Origin: Macrotrachela quadricornifera
Lineage: Eukaryota; Rotifera; Eurotatoria; Philodinida; Philodinidae
Assembly (NCBI GenBank): GCA_022393335.1
Contig: JAJEKB010020966.1
Span: forward strand, 671,904-735,903
Direction of reading: 5' to 3'
Length of the DNA: 64,000 bases
The stretch's first letter is position 1. Each line of letters starts with the position of its first letter. A model generated the notes under the pieces. That model was not told where the DNA came from and did not search any database. It saw only the letters and a program-made list of their open reading frames with translations. The position numbers were made by a program, and so were the translations under genes. This document shows, in pieces, positions 24,579-35,366 of this stretch.

Positions 24579-27500
24579 AGGAATTGCCGCGGGGTGGTGG
24601 CAATTCCTGCAGCTCTATACAAAATCCATCACCAATTTTTATTCATGCAAAAATTAATCAACTTTATTTAAGAATTATGTTTGATTCTGGATCAATAAAA
24701 TCTTTTATTAGTCAATCAGCATTAAAACGCACACAACATTTACCAATTCGTTTTAATAAACAACGCTATGTTATGGCAGATGGTCATACACCATTTGAAG
24801 TTATTGGTACAGTAAGAATTTTTATCGAATTAAATCATATAAAAACCAATATAATAGTTGGTGTTGTTAACACTTTATGTACAGATTGTATTTTAGGTAT
24901 GGATTATATTAACAAGTATAAAGTCAATCTTAATATCAAACAAAAAGAAGTTGAAGTTCATACAACATCACAAACAATTACAATACCGATGGAAGATCAA
25001 TTTGAAAAAATTAGAATTATATGTCGTTTGACGAAACCTGAATATTTAAATCCATATGAAGAAAAAAGATTAAAAATTACCTCACAAGTGTCGTCAGGAC
25101 AATTATTATTTTTTCCTACTTATCATATTACTCACGTACGAGGTTTAATTATACCACACTCATTAATTTCTATAAAAAATCATACAGCTTTTATTTCCGT
25201 TTATAATCCAACAACTAAACCTTGTTATTTAAATACAAATATTGTTATTGGTATTATTACACCGTTATTATCTAATAATATTGCTACTATTTTTGATACA
25301 CATACTGGCGGTGAGTTAGATAAAGATAAATCAATTTCATTTAATCCAACTAATGAACAACACATTGATCCGTTAATTACACATATCAAAGATGAACAAC
25401 AGTTAAATAAACTAAAAGTTATTTTAAAAAGACATTATCCATTATTTGATACATCAAAAACAACCATTGCTGAAACACCAACACCACATATCATTTGCAC
25501 TGGCGATAATCCACCAACAACATCTCGACCGTACCCGCAAACCATTGATAAACAGAACGCAACGTTTGACATTCTTCAACAAATGTTGAAACATAAACAA
25601 ATTCGTGCATCACATTCACAATATTCAGCACCAGTGTTATTAATTAAAAAACGCGATGGGTCTTATCGATTTATTGTTGATTATCGTAAATTAAATAATA
25701 TAACTATTCAAGATAATTACCCATTACCCAATCTTGAACAAGCTATTCAGATAGTTGGTGGTCATCAATATTATACAAAATTAGATCTCCGTTCAGGCTA
25801 TTTCCAAATACCTATTCGTGAAGAAGATAAATACAAAACGGCGTTCATTACTGTTCATGGATTATATGAATTCAACGTATTAGCACAAGGTTTAAAAAAC
25901 AGTCCACCTTCTTTTCAAAGAATCATGTCAAATTTATTATTGCCATGCAAAAAATTTTGTTTGGTCTATCTGGACGATATATTAATTTACTCTGTTTCAT
26001 TTACTCAACATATGGATCATTTAAATCAAGTATTAGCTATTCTCAATAAACATAAATTTCAACTTAATCCGCAAAAATGTGAATTAGTAAAAACGACCAT
26101 TGATTATTTAGGTCATACAATTAATATTCATGGTATTAAACCATTACAAGAACGTATTGAAAAAATTTTAGCTATTCCACAACCAACAACATTAAATCAA
26201 GCTAATGCTTTTATCGGTGCCGTTGGGTGGTACCGCAAATTTATTAAAGATTATGCAAAATTAGCTGCACCAATATTAGCAGTTACCAATTTAACCAAAC
26301 CAAATAAATATAAATTCAAATGGAATACACCACAACGAGAAGCTTTTGATAAATTAAAAGCAGTTATTACATCTGAACCATTATTTATAACTTATCCTGA
26401 TCCAAATACACCTCTTATTTTATCAACTGATGCATCAGATTATTGTGTTGGTGGAGTGTTATATCAAGAAAGTAATGGTGAACGTAAAAATATTTATTTT
26501 TATTCACAAATGTTACCAAAATCACAACGTAAATGGTCGACTGTCGAAAAGGAAGCTTTAGCTATTTATTATTGCACGACACGTATGAAATTATATTTAC
26601 TAGGTCGTGAATTTATTGTTTTAACGGACCACTGTCCTTTACGTAATATGCATTTGAAACCATCAAATAATCGTCGTGTTGATCGCATATCATTAGTATT
26701 ACAACAATACAATATTAAAGAAATTCGTCATGTTTCAGGTCAATGCAATTGCATGGCTGATTATTTAACTAGGTATCCACGTCAAATAGAAGATGATGAT
26801 GAATTCCTCGATGCTGATTTTGGTTCTATACCTACCTTAACAACTGAAGTAGATACGAAACAAATGGATGGAAACAACTTAATTCCTGCATCTTTTATTA
26901 GTGCGGTTACGACTCGAGCACAAGCCAAAGCGCAAGCGCATCAAACCTCATTAGCTACTGTAGACAATTCTTCTGATCGTGTAGTATCGACAAATGATCC
27001 ACCTCCACAAGGGGCAGGTCATGCGTTTGATATTGCACACATTGCGGAAGCTCAAAAGGAAGATACACTATATCGAGAAAAATCATTAGAAATCAATAAA
27101 AATCAAATCAATTGCTCATACGTATTGGAAAATGATATACTGTATAAAATAATTCATCGTGGTATATTTAAACAAAAATTAATCTATGTTCCTTCTTCGA
27201 TGTTAGACCAATTATTAAAAGCTTATCATGATAGTCCCTGGGCAGGCCACTTTGGTTTTCGTCGCACTTATTTAAAGTTGAAAAATAGATATTGGTGGCC
27301 CAACATGCAAAGCACCATCAAAAATTACATTCGAAATTGTATGTTATGTCAGAAATTTAATATTGAACGTCATAAATCACCTGGTTTATTGAATCCTATT
27401 GAATCACCAGGCGGTCCATTTCAATTAGTTGGAATTGATTATTCTGGTCCGTTTCCAGAAACTCCTCAAGGAAATAAATATGTTCTAGCAATTACTGATT

Positions 27501-28243
27501 ATTTTACCAAATGGGTTATTGCCATTCCATTATCTAATCAAACAGCACGCACAACAGCTGAAGCTTTATATGAAAATTATATATGTATTTATGGTGTACC
27601 ACTGAGAATTCTTTCGGATCAAGGCTCTCACTTTAATAACGAGTTAATGGTTGCATTCACTCAATTATTAGGTTGCCATCACATGAAATCAACTCCGTAC
27701 CACCCACAAACGAATGGTGCGATTGAAAGGTTTAATGCAACATTTGAACGACAATTAGCAAAATTAACTGATCGACAAATTAATGATTGGGACATACATC
27801 TGAAATCAATTACATTTGCATACAATACAGGACAACATGCAACAACGAAATTTTCACCATATGAATTACAATTCGGTCGAAATCCTACATTACCACCTGA
27901 TATACCACGAAGATCTTATGAATTTTCCAAACCAAATGATTATTATCATTATTTCAAACAAACATTAAGAATTTATCACCAACATGCTACCATAAATATC
28001 AAACAACAGCAGCAAATTTACAAGAAATATTTCGATCACAATCGTCCTGACATATGTTATCAAGTTGGTGATCACGTACTTAAACGAATTACCACTCAAC
28101 AAACTAAATTAAGTCAACTTTATTCTGGTCCGATGATTGTTGTTGAAAATAAACATCCAACTTATTGGATACAAGATTTGGAACATCAGAAGATCCATCA
28201 AGTACATGTTTCTCAATTACGAACTTGTCGTCTTCACCAGCAG

Positions 28244-28249
<6 letters not shown>
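24545..28249 (+). CDS. pol: Retrotransposon pol polyprotein
   Basis: An open frame in -1 relative to gag, about 1230 codons. Numbering from the codon at 24560: aspartic protease with D42-S-G; reverse transcriptase with LDLRSGYFQIP and catalytic Y470-L-D-D473; RNase H with D624, E665 and D690; integrase with an H-H-C-C zinc-binding region (HDSPWAGH then CMLC, about 885-935) and the D960-D1020-E1056 catalytic triad (35 residues between the last two); and a C-terminal YSGP block resembling the GPY/F module. The order PR-RT-RH-IN is Ty3/gypsy type. I saw no dUTPase or chromodomain. All catalytic residues are present and there are no internal stops, so the enzyme set looks functional. It is probably made only as a gag-pol fusion by frameshifting. 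Confidence 0.95.
24569..24608 (+). promoter_or_regulatory. Candidate -1 frameshift signal: TTTT, stop, hairpin
   Basis: The pol frame is closed by TGA at 24542-24544 and has no ATG near its start, so gag ribosomes must change to the -1 frame between 24545 and 24578. At 24569-24572 a TTTT run lets a tRNA-Phe re-pair perfectly one base back. Six bases later, starting right after the gag TAG, a perfect 10-bp stem (AGGAATTGCC, 24579-24588, with GGCAATTCCT, 24599-24608) encloses a 10-base GC-rich loop. Slip site, spacer and hairpin fit programmed frameshifting, although the site is not a canonical X-XXY-YYZ heptamer. Confidence 0.6.

Positions 28250-28278
<29 letters not shown>
28248..28278 (+). 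repeat. A31 homopolymer after pol
   Basis: A run of 31 adenines begins in the pol stop codon (TAA at 28247-28249). It sits between pol and the ORF3 region, inside the element. Confidence 0.95.
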
Positions 28279-28283
<5 letters not shown>

Positions 28284-29146
28284 TCTTTAGTTAAAACAAT
28301 AGCATCAACTGTATTATGATAATATGTATTTATATTCGTAAATTATTATTTGGCATCTATGTTGAAATATAAAGAATTATTTTATTTCTAATCATTTTAT
28401 ACATTTACTTAAATCACTGACGAACGTATATATGCATCCACCTTTATCATATGAACAAATTACATTCATACATTAACACATAATGTTATATACAATTATA
28501 TATGATAGTGGACAATAATTGACCAATAAATTATATTGTTCAATTAATACATCTCATGTTACGTCATCTATTATTTTCATTTGTTTATCGTCTATATGTA
28601 TAACATTAACATTTCGTCATTTGTCCACTGAATTGTCCACTCGTCAAGAATTTATAACTTTCTGTTATCGTTGTTTATTTATTTTTCTGATTTTATTTAT
28701 ACGTTATATCTTCAACTTTTGGTTGTTACTATTTTTTATTATATTCATTCTGCTTATTTTTCAGGTCTATTAACGCGACTAATTCTCATTATTGATCTAT
28801 TCAACTGCAGCAACATATATTGGTTATGTTGTATTGGTGATATCTGTTTATTTACAGTTGGTTTACGTCATTATTTCTTGTTAGTTATTTAGTTATTGAT
28901 ATTGGTTATTTGCTTATTGTTATACTGAATTATTTATTGTTATATTGGATTATTTATTGTTACATTGGATTATTTATTGTTATATTGGATTATTTATTGT
29001 TACATTGCATTATTTATTGTTACATTGTTGATTATTTATTATTATACATTGTTGTATTTACTTATTGTTATACATTTGTTATCTATTTCTTGTGATACCA
29101 TTCGACTGAACCATTTTCACGTGTTTATCTAATTATATCTAGTATA
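28279..29146 (+). other. Internal AT-rich spacer with 20-bp tandem repeat
   Basis: A non-coding spacer within the retrotransposon. 28920-29045 contains five to six copies of a 20-bp unit (TTATTTATTGTTATATTGGA with C/T variants). A frame at 28519-28773 that uses no ATG would give a hydrophobic peptide with one or two membrane spans, and the frame at 28910-29095 is only the tandem repeat translated. I do not call either a gene. The spacer could hold signals for ORF3 expression. Confidence 0.6.
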
Positions 29147-30502
29147 ATGGTAAAAAATAAATCAAATTCTCGCCAACGATTGGAAAATAAACACGCCAAA
29201 GAATTGGAATATGAACAATCATTTCCAACTTATACATCACAGTATAATTATCGGATTTATTTTATTAATGAATTAACATCGGATGAAGAAATTAATTATT
29301 TAATTCACATTGCTCATAGAACAATTGATTTTGCTATTGATACAGAATCTACTTATACATCAAATATTCCAGCTCTTATTCAAATATATTTTGTACAATC
29401 ACTTGATGCTGAATCACCATTATTATTAGTGGAAATTAATTTTCTTCCTCATTATTCATCATCATTATTTTCAAAATTTAAGGAATTATTTGATTGTATA
29501 TTTACTACTAAATCACATTTATATTCATGGGGTTTATTAAGCAATGAATTAACTCGTTTTGCATCATCTCGTCTTTTTTCATTACCTATACGATCAACTA
29601 TACATAACGTTCAAGGTCAATTTAAATCTTGGTTTAATCAATGGATTAAAAATTATTCATCAGTAACAGATCATATAGATGAAGACGTTAATGATGTTGT
29701 AATAATAAATGCACCTTCATATGATCCAACACTCATTTTATCAACTGAAGCGATGAATGATAAAAAGTTATATTATCAAGAAACTTGGAGTTTACAAGAT
29801 GCCGTACTTTATACCTTTGGACAATATTTATCTAAACGTGAAACATTACGAAAATGGTCTATGGGTTTGGACATTAGATTAGCTGCACGTGATACATCTT
29901 TTTCTTTTAATTATCGTCAGAGATTAATCAAATATGCTTGTTTGGATTGTCTTAGTGTTGCACATCTCAACTTATTTATGACAAATTCAAATATTCCACT
30001 TGATATGACTTATGTACAACAATATTCCGATTCAGGCGAGTATCTATTGTCAAATAAAATAAATGTTGTGTCAGATATTTTTCAGTTTGATGAAGGAAGT
30101 TCATCGTCTTCTGAAGATTTCAACATTCAGTCAGTGGCTGTTCATGCTCAAAATGAACGCCACCGATCTTCATCACCTGTTATTCAAATGGATTATCAAC
30201 AAAAAGAAATAGAAACAGCAAATGTTATTCCACCAATTGTACGTCGTCGTCATAAACGATCAGCAGCGGCTCAGAAAAAACGCAATCAAAAAACTAGTCT
30301 TCGCCACAGAGCCAACCGTTATAACTATGAAATTATACGTCCAGCCAATATGAAAATCAATTCAATTAAAAAATTATTACGACAACGTCATATCAAATAT
30401 ACCAACCTCAATGTTCTTCATTCAATACTTTATATTGGTGTTAAATCAGATGGTTACAAGCAATTATATGAACAGTTATTGCCAACAGACATGTTTATAT
30501 AG
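29147..30502 (+). CDS. ORF3: DEDDy-type 3'-5' exonuclease-like protein
   Basis: A 451-residue protein between pol and the 3' LTR, where an envelope gene would sit in a retrovirus. It matches the RNase D/WRN-type DEDDy exonuclease fold: motif I D65-T-E67 in FAIDTES after a beta strand; a motif II-like SWGLLSNELTRF at 127-138, where the usual Asp seems to be Glu134; the WSLQDAVLY helix at 214-222; and motif III Y263-x3-D267 in KYACLDC. Residues 310-390 are Ser- and basic-rich (RRRHKR near 365), possibly a nuclear-localisation or nucleic-acid-binding tail. Exonuclease ORF3s are known from bdelloid LTR retrotransposons and some Penelope-like elements. Their role in the cycle is unproven. It must be translated from a separate mRNA or by re-initiation. 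Confidence 0.85.
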   Translation: MVKNKSNSRQRLENKHAKELEYEQSFPTYTSQYNYRIYFINELTSDEEINYLIHIAHRTIDFAIDTESTYTSNIPALIQIYFVQSLDAESPLLLVEINFLPHYSSSLFSKFKELFDCIFTTKSHLYSWGLLSNELTRFASSRLFSLPIRSTIHNVQGQFKSWFNQWIKNYSSVTDHIDEDVNDVVIINAPSYDPTLILSTEAMNDKKLYYQETWSLQDAVLYTFGQYLSKRETLRKWSMGLDIRLAARDTSFSFNYRQRLIKYACLDCLSVAHLNLFMTNSNIPLDMTYVQQYSDSGEYLLSNKINVVSDIFQFDEGSSSSSEDFNIQSVAVHAQNERHRSSSPVIQMDYQQKEIETANVIPPIVRRRHKRSAAAQKKRNQKTSLRHRANRYNYEIIRPANMKINSIKKLLRQRHIKYTNLNVLHSILYIGVKSDGYKQLYEQLLPTDMFI

Positions 30503-30585
30503 TTTTTGTATTTGTTTTTTCTTTTTTGTTGTTCTTGTTGTTCTTGTTTTATTTTCTCCAGCCTTTTTTGTTGGTTTTCTTTTGT

Positions 30586-30596
30586 GTGGGGGGAGG
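30586..30596 (+). promoter_or_regulatory. Polypurine tract
   Basis: GTGGGGGGAGG lies immediately 5' of the 3' LTR, the expected plus-strand DNA primer for an LTR element. Confidence 0.8.
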
Positions 30597-30811
30597 TGTC
30601 AGGATCTGCCATCTATATATGAAGATATATAGATGGACGATCCTCTCTCTTTCTCTTTTTTTTTTCCTTTTATATATATTTATATCTCGCTGACTATGTT
30701 GTTGTTTTTTTTCTTCTTGTTTTGATTCACTTGTGGTTCACTTGTTGGCTTAGGTTTTTCGTTTTTCTCTAGTCACCAACATTTTGAAAATAAAAGAAGA
30801 AAATCCTAACA
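30597..30811 (+). repeat. 3' LTR
   Basis: A 215-bp copy that I read as identical to the 5' LTR, with the same hairpin, TATA-rich stretch and AATAAA. It is followed by the CTGTA target duplication. Confidence 0.95.
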
Positions 30812-30816
30812 CTGTA

Positions 30817-31015
30817 TTACATCCATTATATAGATGATTAACATTTGCTACAACTTCTTCAAAAACTATAATATATTTTTATATTCGTCAACAAATTAAT
30901 GAAATTCTAGGTTTGAACAATCAGCATTATTTGAAGCATCAAAAAAACGTACCTATGGAAAATCAGTTGCTGATCCAGATGATGCTGATGGTGATGATGA
31001 TACTTAGGAAGCACC
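30817..31015 (+). pseudogene. hAT transposase relic, 3' part
   Basis: This continues the relic cut by the retrotransposon. Right after the target duplication the frame reads LHPLYR, completing the VATVLHPLYR block that corresponds to the conserved ALLDPRFK-type motif of hAT transposases. It goes on through LTFATTS and YIRQQINEILG, then after a frameshift to FEQSALFEASKKR and an acidic tail ending in TAG at 31005-31007. An in-frame TGA follows LHPLYR, so it is inactive. The C-terminal dimerisation motif of hAT proteins is not visible. Confidence 0.65.
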
Positions 31016-31935
31016 AAAAGTTCTGATCACAATGTTACTGAAACATATAATAAGCTTTGAGAAACTTTCTTTCTATATAGTCTAATAGAGAAAAGAATGC
31101 CCTCTTTTTATATACTATTTGATCATACTTTAACTGATATGACGATAATAAATTTTGAATAAAGCTTTTTTCATTACAATTTGTGCGTGGTCATACTACT
31201 AAATCAAAACGGATGAAGTAGGTTAGTGTTCAACCTATCAAAGCATCACATTAATAATCAAAATACACCATAAGATATAGCGTGAAAATCTCTGCAGTTT
31301 ATATAAGGCCACTTATTTTCTAGTTGCACTTTTTTGTTTCTAAAATGGACAAAATTTTGTACGATCGGATTTTGATTATGTGAATTAAATAATGTTGCCG
31401 ATCCATGACGAATGCATTCTTGTGATTTCATCGTTTCATCATTTTATATACCTTATCAAAAGAAAATAAAATACACCGCAAGATGTAGCACGAATAGCTC
31501 TCGAATCTTTATGGTAAAACTTATTGTAATAGTTTTAGAAAAAAGAAAATCTGTTCAACCAATTTTTGCAGTGACGAAATCTTGGTCCCACAAAACTTTG
31601 TCTATTTTAGAAAAAAAAGTGTAACTATAAAATAAGTGACCTTATATAAATTGTAGAAATTTTCAAGCTACATATTCTGCTATATTTTGGTTATTAATGT
31701 AATATTTTGATAGATTGAATACTAACCTGCTTCACCCGCAGTGATCTAGTGCTATAATCACGCACAAATTATACCGAAAAATTTCTATCCAAAATTTATT
31801 ATCATCATATCAGTTAAAGTATAATTAGATAGCATAGAAAAATCGAACATTCTTTTCTCTATTAGACTGTATAGAAAGAAAGTTTCTCGAAGCATATTAT
31901 ATGTTTCAGTGACACTGATCGGAACTTTTAATACG
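31014..31935. repeat. Large inverted repeat beside the hAT relic
   Basis: Arms of more than 300 bp pair: for example GAAACTTTCTTTCTATATAG at 31061 with the complement of 31863-31885, TCTAATAGAGAAAAGAATG with CATTCTTTTCTCTATTAGA, and TATATAAGGCCACTTATTTT with the complement of AAAATAAGTGACCTTATATA. Pairing weakens towards a roughly 180-bp centre. The right arm seems to include an inverted copy of the tail just after the hAT frame (AGTTCTGATCAC against the complement of the 31910 region), which suggests head-to-head hAT-family ends. Confidence 0.7.
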
Positions 31936-34520
31936 TTCTAAGTAGTATTTCATTGACGTTTAGTTTTTGTTTTAGTGTCATAAATGACATATATGTACCA
32001 AGGAATACAATCTACAGATAGGACAAAATTTATGGCACTTATATCAAATGATGAACACTTGTTCATATTATCTTTTAATCATGGACCTTATCACTCTGAC
32101 AGTGTAAGGCCAATTCAGCATGCTCAGAGTAATGATGTCCTTTTGAATGACATTCATCGTTCTTATTTATAAAATACATTATCTTTTCTATGTTCTATTC
32201 ATCTGTACCATTTCTTTTTATTCCTTTTTCCATATATCTTTCTGTGTGGTTCTTCTTAAAAAAGAGTTGATTACGAGAAGTAACGAAAGTGAGTCGTCTC
32301 GAGGAACAGACATACTAAAATGTATCCTGAACGACTGACTTTATATGTGTATTTGCTGTAGATAGAGCATACGTGTAATCTTTAGAAACACGGTGTATCT
32401 TTTTGTTTGTCTTTTAACTCATTATTAAATAAATTACTACGGCTTCGTGCTGTCTGGATATACTCCCTTTTCAATATCTCTTGAGTCATAACCAAACGCA
32501 CTCTATTTTTCGTTACAATATATTCATATATTTTTAATAATAAATTATTTTGACGTTCCATATATGTCATATTTGAAACTTAAATTTAATTATTCAACCA
32601 TTCAAACTTGAGGGCGAAGGCATCTGTAAAACTTTGGAGAACAGCTGAAAATGAAGCTAAAGCTCGTTGAGAAACGATTAAGTATTTGAACGGAATAGTT
32701 GAATTCTTGATTTCAATCTTCAAGTTTGATACTACTGTATATTGATTATTTGCTACAAAAGATAACACAAATTATATAACATTACTATTCTTTTGTTCTG
32801 AAAAAAAGATATTATTCGACTAGATTCGTATGACAATAAAACGAATACATAAATGAATTTTATAGTTAATATGATGAATTCATTATAATAAAAAAAGGAT
32901 AATGTTTATCGTTTATAACGATTTTTGACCGTTACAGTTCATTACCTTTGTTTCTTTCTTGTTTGTATGACCTATTGATCTTAACGAGGTCTCTTTATCT
33001 TTTTCTTCGTTTTCTCCTGGGTGACTATTATTTAAAAATACGTTCATAATCATATCAATATGACTGATGTAATGAAAAAATAATATAATTATGACTATGG
33101 AACATAACTATAGAGATAGACTTTCATTGTGTCATACTCTTCATATTGAAGTCATCGAAAATTCCTATTAGAGATATTAAGTAGTGTACAGAAGTAAAAA
33201 AACGAATCTTTTTTTTATTATCTTAACATGAAAATGATTCGTATAAAAGATTAGTCGACTTATTCAAATATTTTGATTCGTTAATGAATAATACGTATCT
33301 TGAAACTTATTAACTATTAAATGTATCAACATTGATAATATGAATTGTCCAATAGAAATATTCAACAAATTTAAGTAATTCAACGTGTTTAAATGACTGT
33401 ATTATTTTGAATTTGTTACAGTAATGATCTTTTGGTAATTTGTCCATATGTCCAACATTTTTTAAAAATTTGTGATTATCCTCTTTGATTAACTTTAATA
33501 ATATTAATGCATTACTTTGAAATCTTTGAGTATGTAGAAGTATTCAACGACTAATCAAATCAGATATTAAAACAAAATATTGTATTTGTTCTATTCTTAA
33601 TTGATTTGGTAATTGATATTTAGGTCGATTTAATGATAAAGTTAAATCTTTGTAATGAATTCTAATAGAATTATACAACATATATTAAATAAAATATCCT
33701 CTTCGTATATTGAATATGTCGATGTAATATAATTCGATAATCATTCTGTTAAAATAATGTATCTATTTTATAAACGTATTTTCAATGATTAAATCAATTA
33801 CCATGCTGTTGAAATATATATTATTTTTATTGAATTTTTCTTTCGTTTTATTTAGATCGTTGACTCAGCTGTCTATGTATTGTTTGATTGATAAGACGTT
33901 TTTTCCTTTCATAATGATGATCGATTCGTCTTTAATGACTTGCTCATTTCTATCTATATATATACATACATATAAAATATTTTTTTCAGTTTGAGACATT
34001 TTTTTTCTTGCTATAGTTGATAGATCAGTATGATTATGTGTAAGTACATATAGATATTGAGGGTGAGGTAAGGGAGAATCAATTATATATATTTTTTAAT
34101 GTATATGATGAATAATTGTATAGTATTAGTAAGATATTAATAAATTAAGATTTAGAATATATAAAATAACCATACAGTATTAATTAATATGATTAGTGAG
34201 AAATTGAATTGCTTAAAAACTTTTCATTTTCTATAAATGAACGATGCATAAACATTGAGCTAATAGACGACTAGAAGGTGTGACCTCATGACCGATAATA
34301 GATGTCTATTTATACTTTTTTTTACGTCATTTGGTAGAGCACAAGTCACTGATCACGACAATGTACTTTTTAGTCTAGGCGAATGTTTCCTTTCGATTGA
34401 AAAATACGAAATAAGCGGAGGACGTCGTTTATCGAAAAATATACCTCTTTTTAAAAATATTCAAAAATTTCTACTTTTTTTCTTTTTTCGGCTAATAAAA
34501 ATGATTTTGTCAGATTCAGC
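31936..34520. other. Non-coding, AT-rich, no gene seen
   Basis: Several short open frames on both strands (31984-32172 plus; 32382-32570 and 32586-32768 minus) have fairly balanced composition but no motif or splice signal linking them. I leave them uncalled. 33000-34280 is very AT-rich. A short G-rich TGAGGGTGAGGTAAGGG patch occurs at about 34059. Confidence 0.45.
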
Positions 34521-34690
34521 GTGAAAAACTGAATAGAATGAAATATGTTTGAAGTTAATTCGACAACTTTCAATTTTTCTCCTTTTTTTCAAAGATGCTC
34601 GGGGTACTGAAATTTTTCTAAATGGGTCAAAAAATGAAAATTATCGAATTAACTTCAAACAGATTTCATTTTACTCAGTTTTTTTGTGCT
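34521..34690. repeat. Inverted repeat, arms about 55 bp
   Basis: AAAAACTGAATAGAATGAAA to TTGAAGTTAATTCGA (34524-34563) pairs with TCGAATTAACTTCAA to TTTCATTTTACTCAGTTTTT (34645-34686) around a roughly 50-bp centre. It is a foldback or MITE-like structure without clear target duplication. Confidence 0.65.
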
Positions 34691-35366
34691 AATTTCGAAT
34701 ATGTAATTAGTTTGTGTCTAAAATGCCCTTTTCAATTGGAAACTAACATCGCTTAAATAGAAAAATTAGATAGGTTTAAAAAATCAACTTATACGCAGTA
34801 CGTTAGAACCGATTTGAGGAGTTTTACATCTTGAGTCGATTTAGCAACTGGCGAACGCTTATTTTTTTGACGATAAATCTGAAAAAAATCACTTTCTACT
34901 CGTCCAAGTTCTCAATGTGGGCCAACAATAAAATATAAATTACAGTGTTAATGAAATAATTTTAATATATATTTTCAATATTTCATGATCTTTCTAATTG
35001 TATAAATTAAGTGGAATATATTGCTGATGGTAGTTTCGACGTTATCCCTGAATGTCTGTCTAACTTTGAATATACGATAAACCTAAAAAAAAATGTCAAA
35101 AAATAAACAAAATGTATGATTTTATTTTGCTTAAAAATTTTGAACGCATTTTTTATTATTATTTGTCTGATTGAATTATATTGGTGATATTTTAAAGATA
35201 GTGTCTTTATAGATATCTTCAATTTTTTTTTCTAATATATTCAAATATATTAATATTTTCGACGAAGAATAAAATATCTGTAAGTTTTCTTGTTTTTTTT
35301 TGTATTTAGTTATATTAAATTTGATTTAATTAGAGAAATATTTCATTCTGTATATATTTGTGAAAA
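34691..35366. other. Upstream region of the SPX-EXS gene
   Basis: No gene. AT-rich, becoming T-rich in the last 150 bases before the ATG at 35367. It would hold promoter and 5' UTR. Confidence 0.4.

Larger units (their letters stand above)
22876..30816 (+). mobile_element. Young Ty3/gypsy LTR retrotransposon with ORF3
   Basis: The element proper is 22881-30811 (7931 bp), flanked by the 5-bp direct repeat CTGTA (22876-22880 and 30812-30816). Both LTRs are 215 bp, start TGTCAGG and end CCTAACA, and I found no difference on reading them side by side, including the T10 and T8 runs, so insertion is very recent. The order is LTR, possible primer site, gag, pol (protease, RT, RNase H, integrase), an AT-rich spacer, ORF3 (DEDDy exonuclease-like), purine tract, LTR. 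All three frames are open. There is no envelope gene. Integrase after RNase H and the RT type place it in Ty3/gypsy. It lies inside a decayed hAT transposase, which accounts for both flanks. Confidence 0.95.

Noticed and set aside
28519..29095. Hydrophobic frames between pol and ORF3 as a possible small membrane protein
   Set aside because: The first has no ATG start at its 5' end and the second is a translated 20-bp tandem repeat. Evidence is too weak.
31984..32768. Three 60-codon frames, one plus and two minus
   Set aside because: Composition is acceptable but they cannot be joined by splice signals and resemble no family. Left uncalled rather than guessed.
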